A DNA stretch of 24,681 nt from Gracilaria caudata (GCA_030374735.1 JASCIV010000317.1:1-24681); one strand, 5' to 3'. Positions 1 to 9,127 are shown, counted from the first letter of the stretch. The notes: a model not told the origin generated them from the sequence alone. Numbers and translations: made by a program.

Positions 1-271
1 TACTCCATGTATTTGAATGAAATTAGTCAACGAAAACATACTTTTTTGGCATCGTACATTTAAGGGGTACCCAAACCGGTACCCCTTAAAAATTTCCGGG
101 GTTAACAGGTTATCGCGTATGGTACGGGACCTGTCCAATAATTTGTCCGACATCCGGCGGTTACACAAGGCATTCGTGCTGGACGTTGTCGCTGCCAGTA
201 GACCTTTGTACCCTTCGTAACTTCTACGGCTCGCTGAATTTTGGTGGCGGTCTGATTCGGCAGCAAATGTC
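1..271. other. Non-coding region upstream of RPAP1
   Basis: No supportable gene lies here. The stretch ends at the RPAP1 start codon and should hold that gene's promoter and 5' leader. Its one clear structure is a perfect 13-bp inverted repeat at 59-90, annotated separately. A short string, TACCCTTCGTAA at 209-220, recurs at 16428-16439, but a single shared 12-mer is expected by chance in a window of this size. The open frames seen here start at non-ATG codons or run into RPAP1 in another frame. Confidence 0.6.
59..90. repeat. Perfect 13-bp inverted repeat (hairpin)
   Basis: The left arm TTTAAGGGGTACC (59-71) and the right arm GGTACCCCTTAAA (78-90) are exact reverse complements, separated by a 6-nt loop (CAAACC). 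The structure lies about 180 bp upstream of the RPAP1 start. No T-run follows that would mark an RNA polymerase III terminator. It could be a cruciform, a dimeric protein-binding site, the 3' hairpin of an off-window transcript, or the remnant of a small inverted-repeat element. The role is unknown. Confidence 0.8.
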
Positions 272-3200
272 ATGCCGGCACCATCCCCAAACCATTTGCG
301 CGAGCGAGCAGCAGCACTTAACTCGCAAGAAGATCTATTGCGCGATCAGCTGGAGTTCTTCAGGGAAAACAATGCCGTAGAATGTTCTTCAGACACAGAC
401 CCACGTTTCCTGGAAGAGCAGTATTTTGCCGCCGCGTCTCGCGCCTCAAATGTCGAGACAGATTCCTCTGCGTTGCTACCCACGATTGGGGAGCGCCTTG
501 TTCCTCGGCGCGGTCGTCCGCGACGGAAGAGAAGAAACAACACCCAAGTTTCCGTCGCCACACCGTTTCCTCAGTCGTTCCCGGTTGACCTTTCCCGTCC
601 TTCAGTTTTTGCAAAACGCGAGGAGGAGAAACACGGCGCAGTGACTGCTGAGATGCCGTCTTCTTCTGATATGAGCCCTTCTAGTACGCACAAGACAGTC
701 TCAACGGAAGATAAAGTTTCCGAGAAACAATTTCAGTCATCCGCATCGGGTCTTACGCCGGCACAGGAAGCGTCCTCCATGCTAGCGGCAATGTCGCCAC
801 AACAGATACGGGAGGCACAGCAGGCGATATACGAAACGCTAAGCCCAGAAAGCATATTGTTTTTGAAGCAACGTTCATCCAGGAAGATTCCCTTGCAATC
901 GAGAAGTTCGCATTCGAGACCTTCGGAAACTGTATTTTCGCCAGGTACAAGCCAAACGCTGACTACCCTCTCCGAAGAAAATGAGCTTCACCAGAACGCG
1001 ACCGAGGCCAAACAACGTGAAGAAGAAGTAGAAAGGGCGAAGAGATTATGGATGACCGATGCCACTGAAACGGTGCAAACACAAGAGCATGTGGATGAGG
1101 TCTTGCAAAAAGCTGTGGAGGATATGGGACCTGCTGCAATGGCGCGCTTTGACCTAGATGGTAACATTCTGACGACGGAGCAAATTAATGCCATCCCTAC
1201 TCACAAAGGATTGCATCATCACGGTAGTGCCCCAGAGTGTGCTGGTTATACTCTAGCCGATCTGCTAATCCTTACCCGTTCCACGATTTTATCCCAGAGG
1301 GTTTTGGCTCTCAAAGTATTGAGCGCTTTGATTACAAGCCATGGACAGCGTATTTTGGAGCCGATGCTAAAATCTGATGGTATCCGGCTGGTATTCTCCC
1401 GATTTCCAGCTTCGGAAACTTTTCATCGGGCCCTTACAAATCAAGTTGCATATCTTGAAGCCGTAGAGTGTCTGTTACGACAATTTGGCTGGATAGAGCA
1501 ACATACGCTCTTTCGTGATCACTATTTCGCTTCGAAGTTCTATTCACCGGTTTTATTGCATGAAAATGAACCTTCACTGTTTAGCATATTGAGTGAGAGG
1601 CACTGCATTGGTACACTAATCGAGATTGCCAAGGCACGTTGCACCGCTTCAAGTTCTATAGAATATTCAAAACGAGCTCTCAATGCTGTTCGAATGATCG
1701 TCGTCAGTTCCCAAGGTGCATCACAGATGATCCTCAATGAAGAGGAGTCCACAAGCCCACCTCGCCTCCTGGACAGTTTAATGCAACTTGCAATTGGATG
1801 GGATAAACTTGATCCGTCAACAACAATGTTGTCTTGCGATATTATTGCCAACATATTTGTAAACGCCGCATGGGTCAGGAAGGATAGAGACCAAGAGAGT
1901 GTTAAGCTTCCTTTTTCTGAGGATTTCCTTATGGAAACCGCTGCGCATCTGAACTGGGTTCTGAAAGACAGTCCTTTCGAGTTAAATTCTGCGAAGCAGG
2001 AGGCAGCGAAAGGGGTACTTCGCTTGTTCCGAGCATACCTCTCACAAGGTTGTGGCGTACAATGCGTCTCAGCTTTCCTTCAAGCCATCTGTCGTCTTGT
2101 ACAGGAGGCAGACGATAACATCGGAGTCGAAGCTTACCTCTTGCTCGAAGCTTACGTTCATTGCCTGGCAACAAGAATCATGCAAACTGCTGACAAACCA
2201 TATACATATGCGTTTGATAAAGGTTCGAGTTCAAACGCGCATGCAAAGGAACCTTCACCAGCACATTTTGCCATGGATCACCTTTCAGGACTCACGCCTC
2301 AAGTCGTAACAGCTGCGAAGATTGTTGTTACGCCTGAGAGTCGTCATTCAATCTCACGTAGAGCGGCAGCTGGACATTTCGTGGCAACTATGTTAACTGT
2401 TACGCTAATCCCCTTCGATGAGACTTATTACAGTCAAGCGAAATGTGTTGCTTCAGAAGTGAATTTTCTGATAGCCAAATCGGATCTGGACACGGTATTA
2501 GGTTTGAAAGACTCTCAAACGCTTGCATCTCTGAGTCATGCAATAGCTCGCATTCTTAACGGAAAGCTGCTTGAAAGAAGTTTTGCTAGCCGAGAAGTAG
2601 AGCTGTTGGTCAACGCAGCTGACCGGGAGAAAAAGTCCTTATCCAAGAAGTCTGGCCGCAAAGGAACATGGAGGTTAATTGCAAATGCTTGTGCGGAGTG
2701 GATGGGTTTACTTTCTCGCTTAGAGTCTACTCTGAGTATTGTTCAAACAGCCTCTGTTTTGCTATCGTGCCTAAGTGATGTTCAAGTTATCCTCGACTTA
2801 ATATCAAGATGCATTCTCCGGAAAGAAATCCTGTTGAACTTGAGGCATGCCACGAAAGCTTCGGAAGCAGAGCAAATTGCACGGAAGTTCATTCCCCTGA
2901 CCTGGAAGTTAATCAATGATAGCGGCGAACTACGCTCTATGCAGTTGCAAAAAATCGGAGATCCTCACAACGGCCCAGTTCTCGTTTCTTTGGACTCGTT
3001 GATAGGGCTGTGGCTGAAACATGACGGTCTCACACTGGAAGGTTTGATTCTATGTCAAACGCTATTCCAGGCTACTTTGGTTGACAACAGCTTGCTCTTT
3101 GAGAGTCTGATCGGAATCCGCCCAAACCAGTGTACTGCCCCTCCTACCCTGTTTGACCTAATACTTCAAGTAGGAAATGCTTGTTTCGAAAGGGAAGGTC

Positions 3201-3790
3201 GCCTCATAACGTCAGTAACTAACACGAAGCAGAGTAGTTTATCCACTTCGATGGACTCTCAGTTTTTCAACTCGGTTATGAATCTTGCGGATCAGTTGGT
3301 TGCCAGGGGACCTATGCCGGTGACTTGCTCACGGAAGATGGTTGACTCACTAGGATCTATTGTGCTGAGCATTATGTGTGGCTTAGAGGCCGATTCAACT
3401 TTGCGACAAAAAATTTGGAACCGATGTGTTCAGGAATGTGGTGGGGCTGCGCTCTTCAAGGATGCGGTGTTTGTGCAGGGCACTGAGTTGGATACGACGT
3501 CTGCTGACACATGTTTGGAGAAGGAAGACATGATGCACAAATACGTATCTGCTATTGGCGAATCCTTCCTGGATCCCGGTCGTTGCCCTGAGATAATGAG
3601 GAGAATAGTTCTAAGCAGACTTTCAGCCTATTTGTTATTCCCGGTAAAGACTGCCGCTCTGGAGAGCATGCTTCAATCGTTGTCCCCAGCGTCACGAGAA
3701 AGAATCTATGACAAATTATGCCACTTCCTTGCTGTGGAGGGGGGAGACAGTTTCAAGTCCTTGGCAAAATGGGTGCAAGATGCGCTGTGA
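272..3790 (+). CDS. RPAP1: RNA polymerase II-associated protein 1 (RPAP1 / MINIYO homologue)
   Basis: RPAP1 is a conserved eukaryotic factor needed for RNA polymerase II assembly, nuclear import and Mediator interaction; the plant orthologue is MINIYO. The 1172-residue frame has the family's parts in order. An N-terminal segment, SQEDLLRDQLEFF (about residues 18-30), resembles the usual start of RPAP1 proteins and supports this ATG. The RPAP1_N motif follows at about residues 160-205 (MSPQQIREAQQAIYETLSP then FLKQR). The signature RPAP1_C domain lies at about 288-353 (ARFDLDGNIL, GLHHHG, AGYTLADLLILTRS, QRVLALKVL). The rest is long and helical, HEAT/armadillo-like, as in the family. Residues 75-160 are low-complexity and Ser-rich. 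No intron is needed. The stop faces the nicastrin stop 37 bp away, so 3' UTRs probably overlap. Confidence 0.93.
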   Translation: MPAPSPNHLRERAAALNSQEDLLRDQLEFFRENNAVECSSDTDPRFLEEQYFAAASRASNVETDSSALLPTIGERLVPRRGRPRRKRRNNTQVSVATPFPQSFPVDLSRPSVFAKREEEKHGAVTAEMPSSSDMSPSSTHKTVSTEDKVSEKQFQSSASGLTPAQEASSMLAAMSPQQIREAQQAIYETLSPESILFLKQRSSRKIPLQSRSSHSRPSETVFSPGTSQTLTTLSEENELHQNATEAKQREEEVERAKRLWMTDATETVQTQEHVDEVLQKAVEDMGPAAMARFDLDGNILTTEQINAIPTHKGLHHHGSAPECAGYTLADLLILTRSTILSQRVLALKVLSALITSHGQRILEPMLKSDGIRLVFSRFPASETFHRALTNQVAYLEAVECLLRQFGWIEQHTLFRDHYFASKFYSPVLLHENEPSLFSILSERHCIGTLIEIAKARCTASSSIEYSKRALNAVRMIVVSSQGASQMILNEEESTSPPRLLDSLMQLAIGWDKLDPSTTMLSCDIIANIFVNAAWVRKDRDQESVKLPFSEDFLMETAAHLNWVLKDSPFELNSAKQEAAKGVLRLFRAYLSQGCGVQCVSAFLQAICRLVQEADDNIGVEAYLLLEAYVHCLATRIMQTADKPYTYAFDKGSSSNAHAKEPSPAHFAMDHLSGLTPQVVTAAKIVVTPESRHSISRRAAAGHFVATMLTVTLIPFDETYYSQAKCVASEVNFLIAKSDLDTVLGLKDSQTLASLSHAIARILNGKLLERSFASREVELLVNAADREKKSLSKKSGRKGTWRLIANACAEWMGLLSRLESTLSIVQTASVLLSCLSDVQVILDLISRCILRKEILLNLRHATKASEAEQIARKFIPLTWKLINDSGELRSMQLQKIGDPHNGPVLVSLDSLIGLWLKHDGLTLEGLILCQTLFQATLVDNSLLFESLIGIRPNQCTAPPTLFDLILQVGNACFEREGRLITSVTNTKQSSLSTSMDSQFFNSVMNLADQLVARGPMPVTCSRKMVDSLGSIVLSIMCGLEADSTLRQKIWNRCVQECGGAALFKDAVFVQGTELDTTSADTCLEKEDMMHKYVSAIGESFLDPGRCPEIMRRIVLSRLSAYLLFPVKTAALESMLQSLSPASRERIYDKLCHFLAVEGGDSFKSLAKWVQDAL

Positions 3791-3827
3791 TCTCTAGTTT
3801 GGCGGTGGTCACATACGGAACAGTGTT

Positions 3828-6203
3828 CTACACTGGTGGTACAAGGGATTCCCCAGGGCTTGAGATGCCGGTTGTATCCCTTCTCAACGGGCTCTTGTCA
3901 TCAAACAAGGCGCGGTCAAGCCAGATACCGAAAATGAAGCTCAAGACGAGAACAGATATTCCCACGCCGAGGATGACACCTTCGTAAATGTCGCTGTCCT
4001 GGACTTGTCCACAAAAACCAGTATCAGGATCCCAAAAACTTTCTGTCCAGTCCCCCTGACGAGGTAAATTGCCATCAAACTCCTCCCGCTCAAACCTCTT
4101 CTCGAGCTCGAAACCTCCAACGGAATCAACCATGTTAATTCCCCCTCCGAATGCTCTGTGGAGGTAAGTATCTGAGACGACACACCGACTACGAGTGCAC
4201 TGTGCGTCCAGGAGGTCAGATTGCCTTTGAGGAGATGATTTTTCGTTGATATCGCGGTTGTAGCTAGCGCAGTCTCTTTCAGTACTGCAATCCACTGCGC
4301 TTTGATTGAAATGGTTATGATGAGCAAAAAAGGCTCGAATGAAAGCCAGCTTGCCAGCGGCACTAGGATTATTGAAGCGGAGGACATCAGAAGGGAAGAA
4401 GGGGCCAGCGTAGTTCCCAGGCGTAACTGTTGTGTTCTCATATTCCTTCCCTAAGTAATCTAGCACCATGGGGCAGTTCGTCCAGTTACCGGTCATGCAC
4501 GTAATGATATTGTCAATTGTTGTTCTCAGTACAGGTACCGCTTTAGTCTCGTTAAAAGCAATGTTCACCACTGTTGACGCAATGGCCTCTGCCGCCTTGT
4601 ACATTGGTTCCCTTTGGTCAGGTTGACTTATTCGTAACTCAGTGTCAAGCATTGAGTGGTAAATTTCTGTGCTGAAGTTCAGAGGGTAGTTGGTTATGCT
4701 CACAACATCGATCTTACTACTGTTGAAGAAAAAGTTGAAACTTTGAGAGGCATCGATTGGAATCAAAGGTTCTTCGGAATCTATATCACGTCCACCGCGC
4801 TCAAGGCTCAATCGCTGGCCTCTAAAGGAGTTATTCAACACGTTTTCAAGGGCTTCACCAAGTTCATCCTCGCGATGGGTGAAGAACTTAAACGCAGACG
4901 TGTTATTATTTGTGGATGGCGTTATTAGCTGACCAAGATTGAGCACTTGTATATCAGCCTCTCTAAATTCCATAAACTTAAGATTGCTGATGAAAGGCTT
5001 TTTGCATCCTTTTTGACCCTCAGGTATGCTTGCCTCTTCACGACAATCAAATTCTAGCATGTCTCTCAAAAACCTTGAAGAACCCGCATAGCCCCAAGTC
5101 TGTGAGTTAAATGCGAAGTACACGGGCTGACGTACAAAATCGCCTCCGCTCTTCAAGATCTCTTGGCGCCAATAGGATGCCACCGCTTCGGCCACAGCCA
5201 TGAGCACAGCCAATGAAGATATTTCTGCTCCTGCCCCCAACCCAAACTCAGGGAAGAATGCGTAAGAGTCCATTGGTGCTGTAATAAATAAATACTTACG
5301 AGGAGCCTCAGCCGTACTCGAGTTGACTCGCCCAAGAGCGGACCAAACAGAATGTCCACCTATTGGTAAACATGTCCTATCTCGTAAGCATTGCTCTGAG
5401 GTAACAGAAGAACCCGCAATGTCTGTGTTAACGGTGCTCTCGTTGGTGATAATACCAGAGGGGGTAGGGGTCATGCTGGTTGCACATGCCCACATTCTAC
5501 CAATGGATTGAAGCTTGTACTGCGGCGAAAAAGCACCTCTACTATTTCCGTTGGGAACAATGGTAGGATCACGAAATCGGCTTGCCGATGCAAGAATCTC
5601 CCCTGCTAAAGAGGCATTGATATGAAAGATATTGAAAGGTATGAACCGTTGGAAAGTGCAATCGCCCAGGTTACGACGCGGTCTCCCTTCATTACATTGG
5701 TCGTCGGATCCTTTATCGCCATAGAAGTTGTACAGCCGATTCGGCTCGGATTCTTCGAGCGAATAATTAAAGAGCTGGTCTTGGGTTTCGTTACCAACGC
5801 TTTCGTCTATAAATTCGCCTGGGCGTTGAGGGGGACCCCCATAAACAATTAGAGCATCGATATTTTTCCAAAAGGTAATACCAGACCTGACCTTCTTTGA
5901 AAAGAACACGCGTTCGGGAACCAGGGCAATGGCTCGATCTTCCTGCAGCCTGGCAACTTGAGTGAGCTCCTCAAGGCTGCGGAGCTCACGAACTGGTGCC
6001 TCACGAATATCTGCGTCGCACTGCCCACATCCACGAGAAGAAACGTTGTTGCTCTGCATAATGCACATCGGCAGTCGAGTGTAGCACCTACGACGAAAAC
6101 GGCTTAGCTTTCTGAGCGTGACTGAACCGGTGGACGCCGTCTGTTGGAGGGAAACTAACATGGCCAGGGCGTAAAACACAGCTCTCCATTCACAAGCGCG
6201 CAT
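3828..6203 (-). CDS. NCSTN: Nicastrin, gamma-secretase subunit
   Basis: Nicastrin is the large glycosylated substrate-gating subunit of gamma-secretase, the intramembrane protease with presenilin, APH-1 and PEN-2. The predicted protein has 791 residues (human about 709). The first ATG of the frame (6201-6203) gives a signal peptide (MRACEWRAVFYALAMLVSLQQ); upstream extension would need a non-ATG start. Diagnostic stretches are CLPIGGHSVWSAL (about 280-292), APMDSYAFFPEFGLGAGAE (about 307-325) and NSQTWGYAGSSRFLRDM (about 364-381), which matches the nicastrin DYIGSSR region of the degenerate M28 peptidase fold. The Asp of DYIGS is Gly here. Numerous N-X-S/T sequons indicate a lumenal domain. 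One C-terminal membrane helix (about 740-765, VILGVGISVLVLSFIFGIW) is followed by a short tail. The gene is single-exon and diverges from the HAD gene. Confidence 0.92.
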   Translation of the reverse strand: MRACEWRAVFYALAMLVSLQQTASTGSVTLRKLSRFRRRCYTRLPMCIMQSNNVSSRGCGQCDADIREAPVRELRSLEELTQVARLQEDRAIALVPERVFFSKKVRSGITFWKNIDALIVYGGPPQRPGEFIDESVGNETQDQLFNYSLEESEPNRLYNFYGDKGSDDQCNEGRPRRNLGDCTFQRFIPFNIFHINASLAGEILASASRFRDPTIVPNGNSRGAFSPQYKLQSIGRMWACATSMTPTPSGIITNESTVNTDIAGSSVTSEQCLRDRTCLPIGGHSVWSALGRVNSSTAEAPRKYLFITAPMDSYAFFPEFGLGAGAEISSLAVLMAVAEAVASYWRQEILKSGGDFVRQPVYFAFNSQTWGYAGSSRFLRDMLEFDCREEASIPEGQKGCKKPFISNLKFMEFREADIQVLNLGQLITPSTNNNTSAFKFFTHREDELGEALENVLNNSFRGQRLSLERGGRDIDSEEPLIPIDASQSFNFFFNSSKIDVVSITNYPLNFSTEIYHSMLDTELRISQPDQREPMYKAAEAIASTVVNIAFNETKAVPVLRTTIDNIITCMTGNWTNCPMVLDYLGKEYENTTVTPGNYAGPFFPSDVLRFNNPSAAGKLAFIRAFFAHHNHFNQSAVDCSTERDCASYNRDINEKSSPQRQSDLLDAQCTRSRCVVSDTYLHRAFGGGINMVDSVGGFELEKRFEREEFDGNLPRQGDWTESFWDPDTGFCGQVQDSDIYEGVILGVGISVLVLSFIFGIWLDRALFDDKSPLRRDTTGISSPGESLVPPV

Positions 6204-6664
6204 CTCGAAACAAAAAGAACCAGATGTGTCTTGGTCTGACCAAAGGAGCAAGGGGGACTCAGGTGGCCGAGAATATACAAGGCAAGCGGCGGTTGGGGAA
6301 AGGAGCTGCGCGTGGACGGCAAACGAGAATACGTGGACGCAAATCAAGCCATTGCTGTCGCAGAAGAGGGCGATTGAGTTTGGGGTCGTTGGGGACGTTG
6401 GGTATCGTCGCTGACGGATGGGCGATGAGGAAGGGGGAGACTAGTAGCCCCGACAGTTGCGGCTCGTTGACCACAGACGCACAGCCGGCAAACGTTGACA
6501 TTCTGTTGGAGGTGAGAAATAATTGTCATGGGTGTCAGCAAGTACAACTTCGCTGTGGCACGCTCAATTGCAAATTGCTGACTGTTCCGCGAGCGAACGC
6601 GCGTGCATCTCGCGCCACCGCGCAGCACCACCTCCACACCTCGCTCGGCCGAGCCCTCGTCGAT
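6204..6664. promoter_or_regulatory. Divergent intergenic region, nicastrin / HAD gene
   Basis: These 461 bp separate two divergently transcribed start codons and must carry both promoters. No TATA-like or other clear element stands out. The frame of the HAD gene stays open leftwards to an ATG at 6224, but the translated extension is basic, low-complexity and Cys/Arg-rich, and overlaps nothing recognisable, so it is treated as non-coding. Base composition rises in GC from about 6590 into the HAD leader. Confidence 0.5.
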
Positions 6665-7813
6665 ATGGCACAGCCGCGCGCTACGTTCGTCTCGCAGCCG
6701 TCGCTGCTTCCTCCGCGCGCCCGCACTGCCTCGCGCTTCACGCCGCGCCGTCCGCGCGCGCCAGTTCCACCCACGCGCTTCCACTGCCGCGCGCCGCGGG
6801 CGGTGTTTTTGCCGCCGGAGGGCGAATCGAATGCGGCCGCAGATGACGCGGATGAGCTTGCGGAGCAGGGAGAAGCCGCTGCAGGCTCCATACCGGCTCC
6901 GCCTCCGCGTCACGGGTCTCTCTCTAACCTGGACCGATTGTTGGAGAACACGGAGCCGCGATACACCACCTGGCAGCGCGAACGAGCACGTTCCTCTCTT
7001 TCCACTTTCAGCTATGACCGTCCTTTGTTGGGCGCTGATGAGCTAAACGAATCGCTCAGGCCCTCACACCTGCAACGTCACCGACACGTACTGGCACCGG
7101 ACGAGCAGTTTGCCGCCGTTTTCATGTGGGATACCGTCGTGTATAATTCGCGTGAGTTGGAGAAACGCGCGTGGACCGTTGTGGCCGAAGAGAACACGTT
7201 GCCTCCTCCGGATATGAATGATATCGTACGAGCGGAAGAAATGGCACCCGAAGCAGCAGTACAGCGCGTGTTTTACTGGTTTGCAGAATGGGGCGACATC
7301 AAGCGTTATGTTTTTCGAAAGGCAGAGGTGTTTCAAGGCATGTGCGCTTCTTACGAGTTTCACGCACGACAGGGCGTCTCTGACTGGCTGCATAGCCTAG
7401 ACCAATATGGCGTTAAGAGCGTTTTGTGTTCGCCACATCCGAGACAGTTCGTAATGGAAGTGCTTCAGCGTATCGGACTTGCCTCGTTTTTCACTTCCGG
7501 CGATATCATTTCTTCAGAGGACGAGTGCGAATCGCTAGAGCAAGTTTTCTTACTGGCTGCGGTCAAGGCGCAACGACCCCCAAGCAAGTGTGTGGTCTTC
7601 ACTGATAGACCGTCTGGTATTACCGCCGCACACGATGTTAGTTCAAAAGTCGTTGCGCTCTTGGGTGCGCATGCCGCGTACGAGATTAAATCTGCTGACC
7701 AAACTGTTGCAGATTATGAAGATCTCGTCGTGTACAACATTCGCCGCCTGTTTTCAGAGCAGGGCGCTGAGTTTCTTGATCCGCGTACCGAGCTTGAGGT
7801 TGACCGCAAGTAA
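6665..7813 (+). CDS. Plastid-targeted HAD-superfamily protein, probably catalytically altered
   Basis: The predicted protein has 382 residues. It starts with a plastid-type leader (MAQPRATFVSQPSLLPP), rich in Arg, Pro and Ala and with an early Phe, up to about residue 45. The HAD domain covers about 148-360. As recalled, it resembles plant plastid HAD proteins of the AT4G11570/AT3G10970 type, some of which act on the riboflavin intermediate ARPP. Motif I reads FMWDTVV (about 153-159), where active enzymes have F-D-x-D-G, so the nucleophile is Met154 and only the second Asp (156) remains. Motif II has Ser256 in LCSPHP. The motif III Lys of the usual KPdP is not evident. Motif IV reads FTDRPSG (Asp314). 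The protein may be a pseudo-phosphatase or use altered chemistry. An upstream in-frame ATG (6224) exists but looks non-coding. It converges on lpxC with 133 bp between stops. Confidence 0.75.
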   Translation: MAQPRATFVSQPSLLPPRARTASRFTPRRPRAPVPPTRFHCRAPRAVFLPPEGESNAAADDADELAEQGEAAAGSIPAPPPRHGSLSNLDRLLENTEPRYTTWQRERARSSLSTFSYDRPLLGADELNESLRPSHLQRHRHVLAPDEQFAAVFMWDTVVYNSRELEKRAWTVVAEENTLPPPDMNDIVRAEEMAPEAAVQRVFYWFAEWGDIKRYVFRKAEVFQGMCASYEFHARQGVSDWLHSLDQYGVKSVLCSPHPRQFVMEVLQRIGLASFFTSGDIISSEDECESLEQVFLLAAVKAQRPPSKCVVFTDRPSGITAAHDVSSKVVALLGAHAAYEIKSADQTVADYEDLVVYNIRRLFSEQGAEFLDPRTELEVDRK

Positions 7814-7946
7814 TTACCGCGTTTCTTATTAGCATATACATTCAAACTGTATGAAGTAAGCCGCTCACTCGCTGTTCCAATGCTTTCTGTTTCACAGATT
7901 GCGTCTTCTTTGTTTTGGATGGCTCGTCGCTCAAGTTCGCCATCTC

Positions 7947-8819
7947 TCAGTCGCCCTCTAGGACATAATTCTCCGGATCTCTGTAAAGCTTTCTCAACAA
8001 CTCAACGTTTAACCAATGCGCAGGTCTAACTGCCGTATATCTGCCTAATACAACCCCCCCCAATCTTAGGTCTCCGATACAATCCACTGCCAGATGACGA
8101 CATATCTCGTCTGAATATCGAAGTCCTTCTGAGTTGAGTACTCTTCCTCCTTCTTCGTACAAGAGAGAGTTATCCATACCTCCTCCAAGTATGAGCCCTT
8201 TTTCACGCCATCGTTCCAATTCACTCTTAGACCAGAACGTTCGCGCACGAGCGACATGCCTGCGGAAGGATCCCTCTGAAAGAGTGAACGCCACTCTCTG
8301 CGTGCCCAGGTTAGAGCGCGACATGCCATTTACAAACGTCATCACTTCCACGTCCAGCGATCTTACTCCCGGAAGCGGCCAAAGTGAGGCGTGGGCTTTC
8401 CCGTCGTCTGAATTAACACGTACTGCTCTCCGTACAATTGTTAAGCGCTTTTGGGCGTTCAAGGGCACCACCTGCCCCTTCAACGCGAGAGTGAATGCCC
8501 ACGCGGAGCCGTCCATAATTGGCAATTCACCGCTTGATGTGTGTGCTTGTACGTTGTCCACCCCAGCTGCCGACAAAGCCGCAAGCAAATGTTCCACGCT
8601 GGACACGGTCGTTGCAGATGATGATGGCGCCCTTAATGTAGTGCATAGAGTGGCATCCGCAACGTTTTCAAACGTTGCGGGGATGCAGTCATTCCGATGA
8701 TGGAAGGTGATCCCAGTGTTTGCCGGAGCTGGACGCAGCGTTAGAACCGATGGCGTTCCTGCATGAAGCGCAGTGCTCACAAAGCGCATGGCTCGTTTTA
8801 TTGTAGTCTGTCGCGCCAT
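7947..8819 (-). CDS. lpxC: UDP-3-O-acyl-N-acetylglucosamine deacetylase (LpxC)
   Basis: LpxC is the zinc hydrolase that commits UDP-acyl-GlcNAc to lipid A synthesis. In plants and some algae a nuclear copy acts in an organelle. This 290-residue protein aligns end to end with bacterial LpxC: TLRPAPANTGI (about 27-37), SSVEHLLAAL with Glu76 and zinc ligand His77, LPIMDGSA, RARTF, GLILGGGMDNSLL, then RHLAVDCIGDL with zinc ligands His242 and Asp246, and the catalytic His268 in RPAHWLN. All expected catalytic and zinc residues are present. Only about four residues precede the bacterial N-terminus, and an in-frame stop lies just upstream of this ATG, so there is no long cleavable presequence unless an upstream exon was missed. 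The gene diverges from the CRTISO-like gene. Confidence 0.95.
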   Translation of the reverse strand: MARQTTIKRAMRFVSTALHAGTPSVLTLRPAPANTGITFHHRNDCIPATFENVADATLCTTLRAPSSSATTVSSVEHLLAALSAAGVDNVQAHTSSGELPIMDGSAWAFTLALKGQVVPLNAQKRLTIVRRAVRVNSDDGKAHASLWPLPGVRSLDVEVMTFVNGMSRSNLGTQRVAFTLSEGSFRRHVARARTFWSKSELERWREKGLILGGGMDNSLLYEEGGRVLNSEGLRYSDEICRHLAVDCIGDLRLGGVVLGRYTAVRPAHWLNVELLRKLYRDPENYVLEGD

Positions 8820-9127
8820 TCTGTTGGCAACACTCTCTCAGGGTAATTGGAAAGCCAGCGAAGAAACTCCGGGAGCGGAGATACATGTAATCGCAACGCT
8901 TGTCTCCCAGGATTCTCGGAACGTTTGGCCATAATTTCGCGTCGAATCTTAGGTTTGTGCAGAATATCTCACACGTGCATAACTTCACGATTCCCTTTCA
9001 ACATAGATCGCTTTGCTTAAACGTAGCCTTGTACTCTGTAATTGTAATCTGCGGCATTCGCATTCATTTACGTAGAGGCTCCAGATCATTCTGCTCAGTA
9101 TTTCGCTTCATAACTCTTTGGACGCTC
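8820..9127. promoter_or_regulatory. Divergent intergenic region, lpxC / CRTISO-like gene, with a G-box core
   Basis: These 308 bp lie between two divergent start codons. A CACGTG hexamer (8972-8977), the core of plant-type G-boxes bound by bZIP or bHLH factors, sits near the centre. A CACGTG core also occurs in the sigma factor/PUS10 intergenic region. Function is inferred from the hexamer only. The frame of the oxidoreductase stays open across much of this stretch but has no ATG before 9128. Confidence 0.4.

Noticed and set aside
2220..2236. B-box-like GGTTCGAGTTC
   Set aside because: It lies inside the RPAP1 coding frame and has no cloverleaf around it.
3941..4441. 166-codon minus-strand frame inside nicastrin
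   Set aside because: It is a shadow frame of nicastrin, on the same strand but out of frame, with no family resemblance.
6204..6347. 48-residue upstream extension of nicastrin
   Set aside because: It would start with TTG, whereas the first ATG at 6203 gives a good signal peptide.
6224..6664. N-terminal extension of the HAD protein to an upstream ATG
   Set aside because: The extension is Cys/Arg-rich and low-complexity, and it would bury the clear plastid leader starting at 6665.
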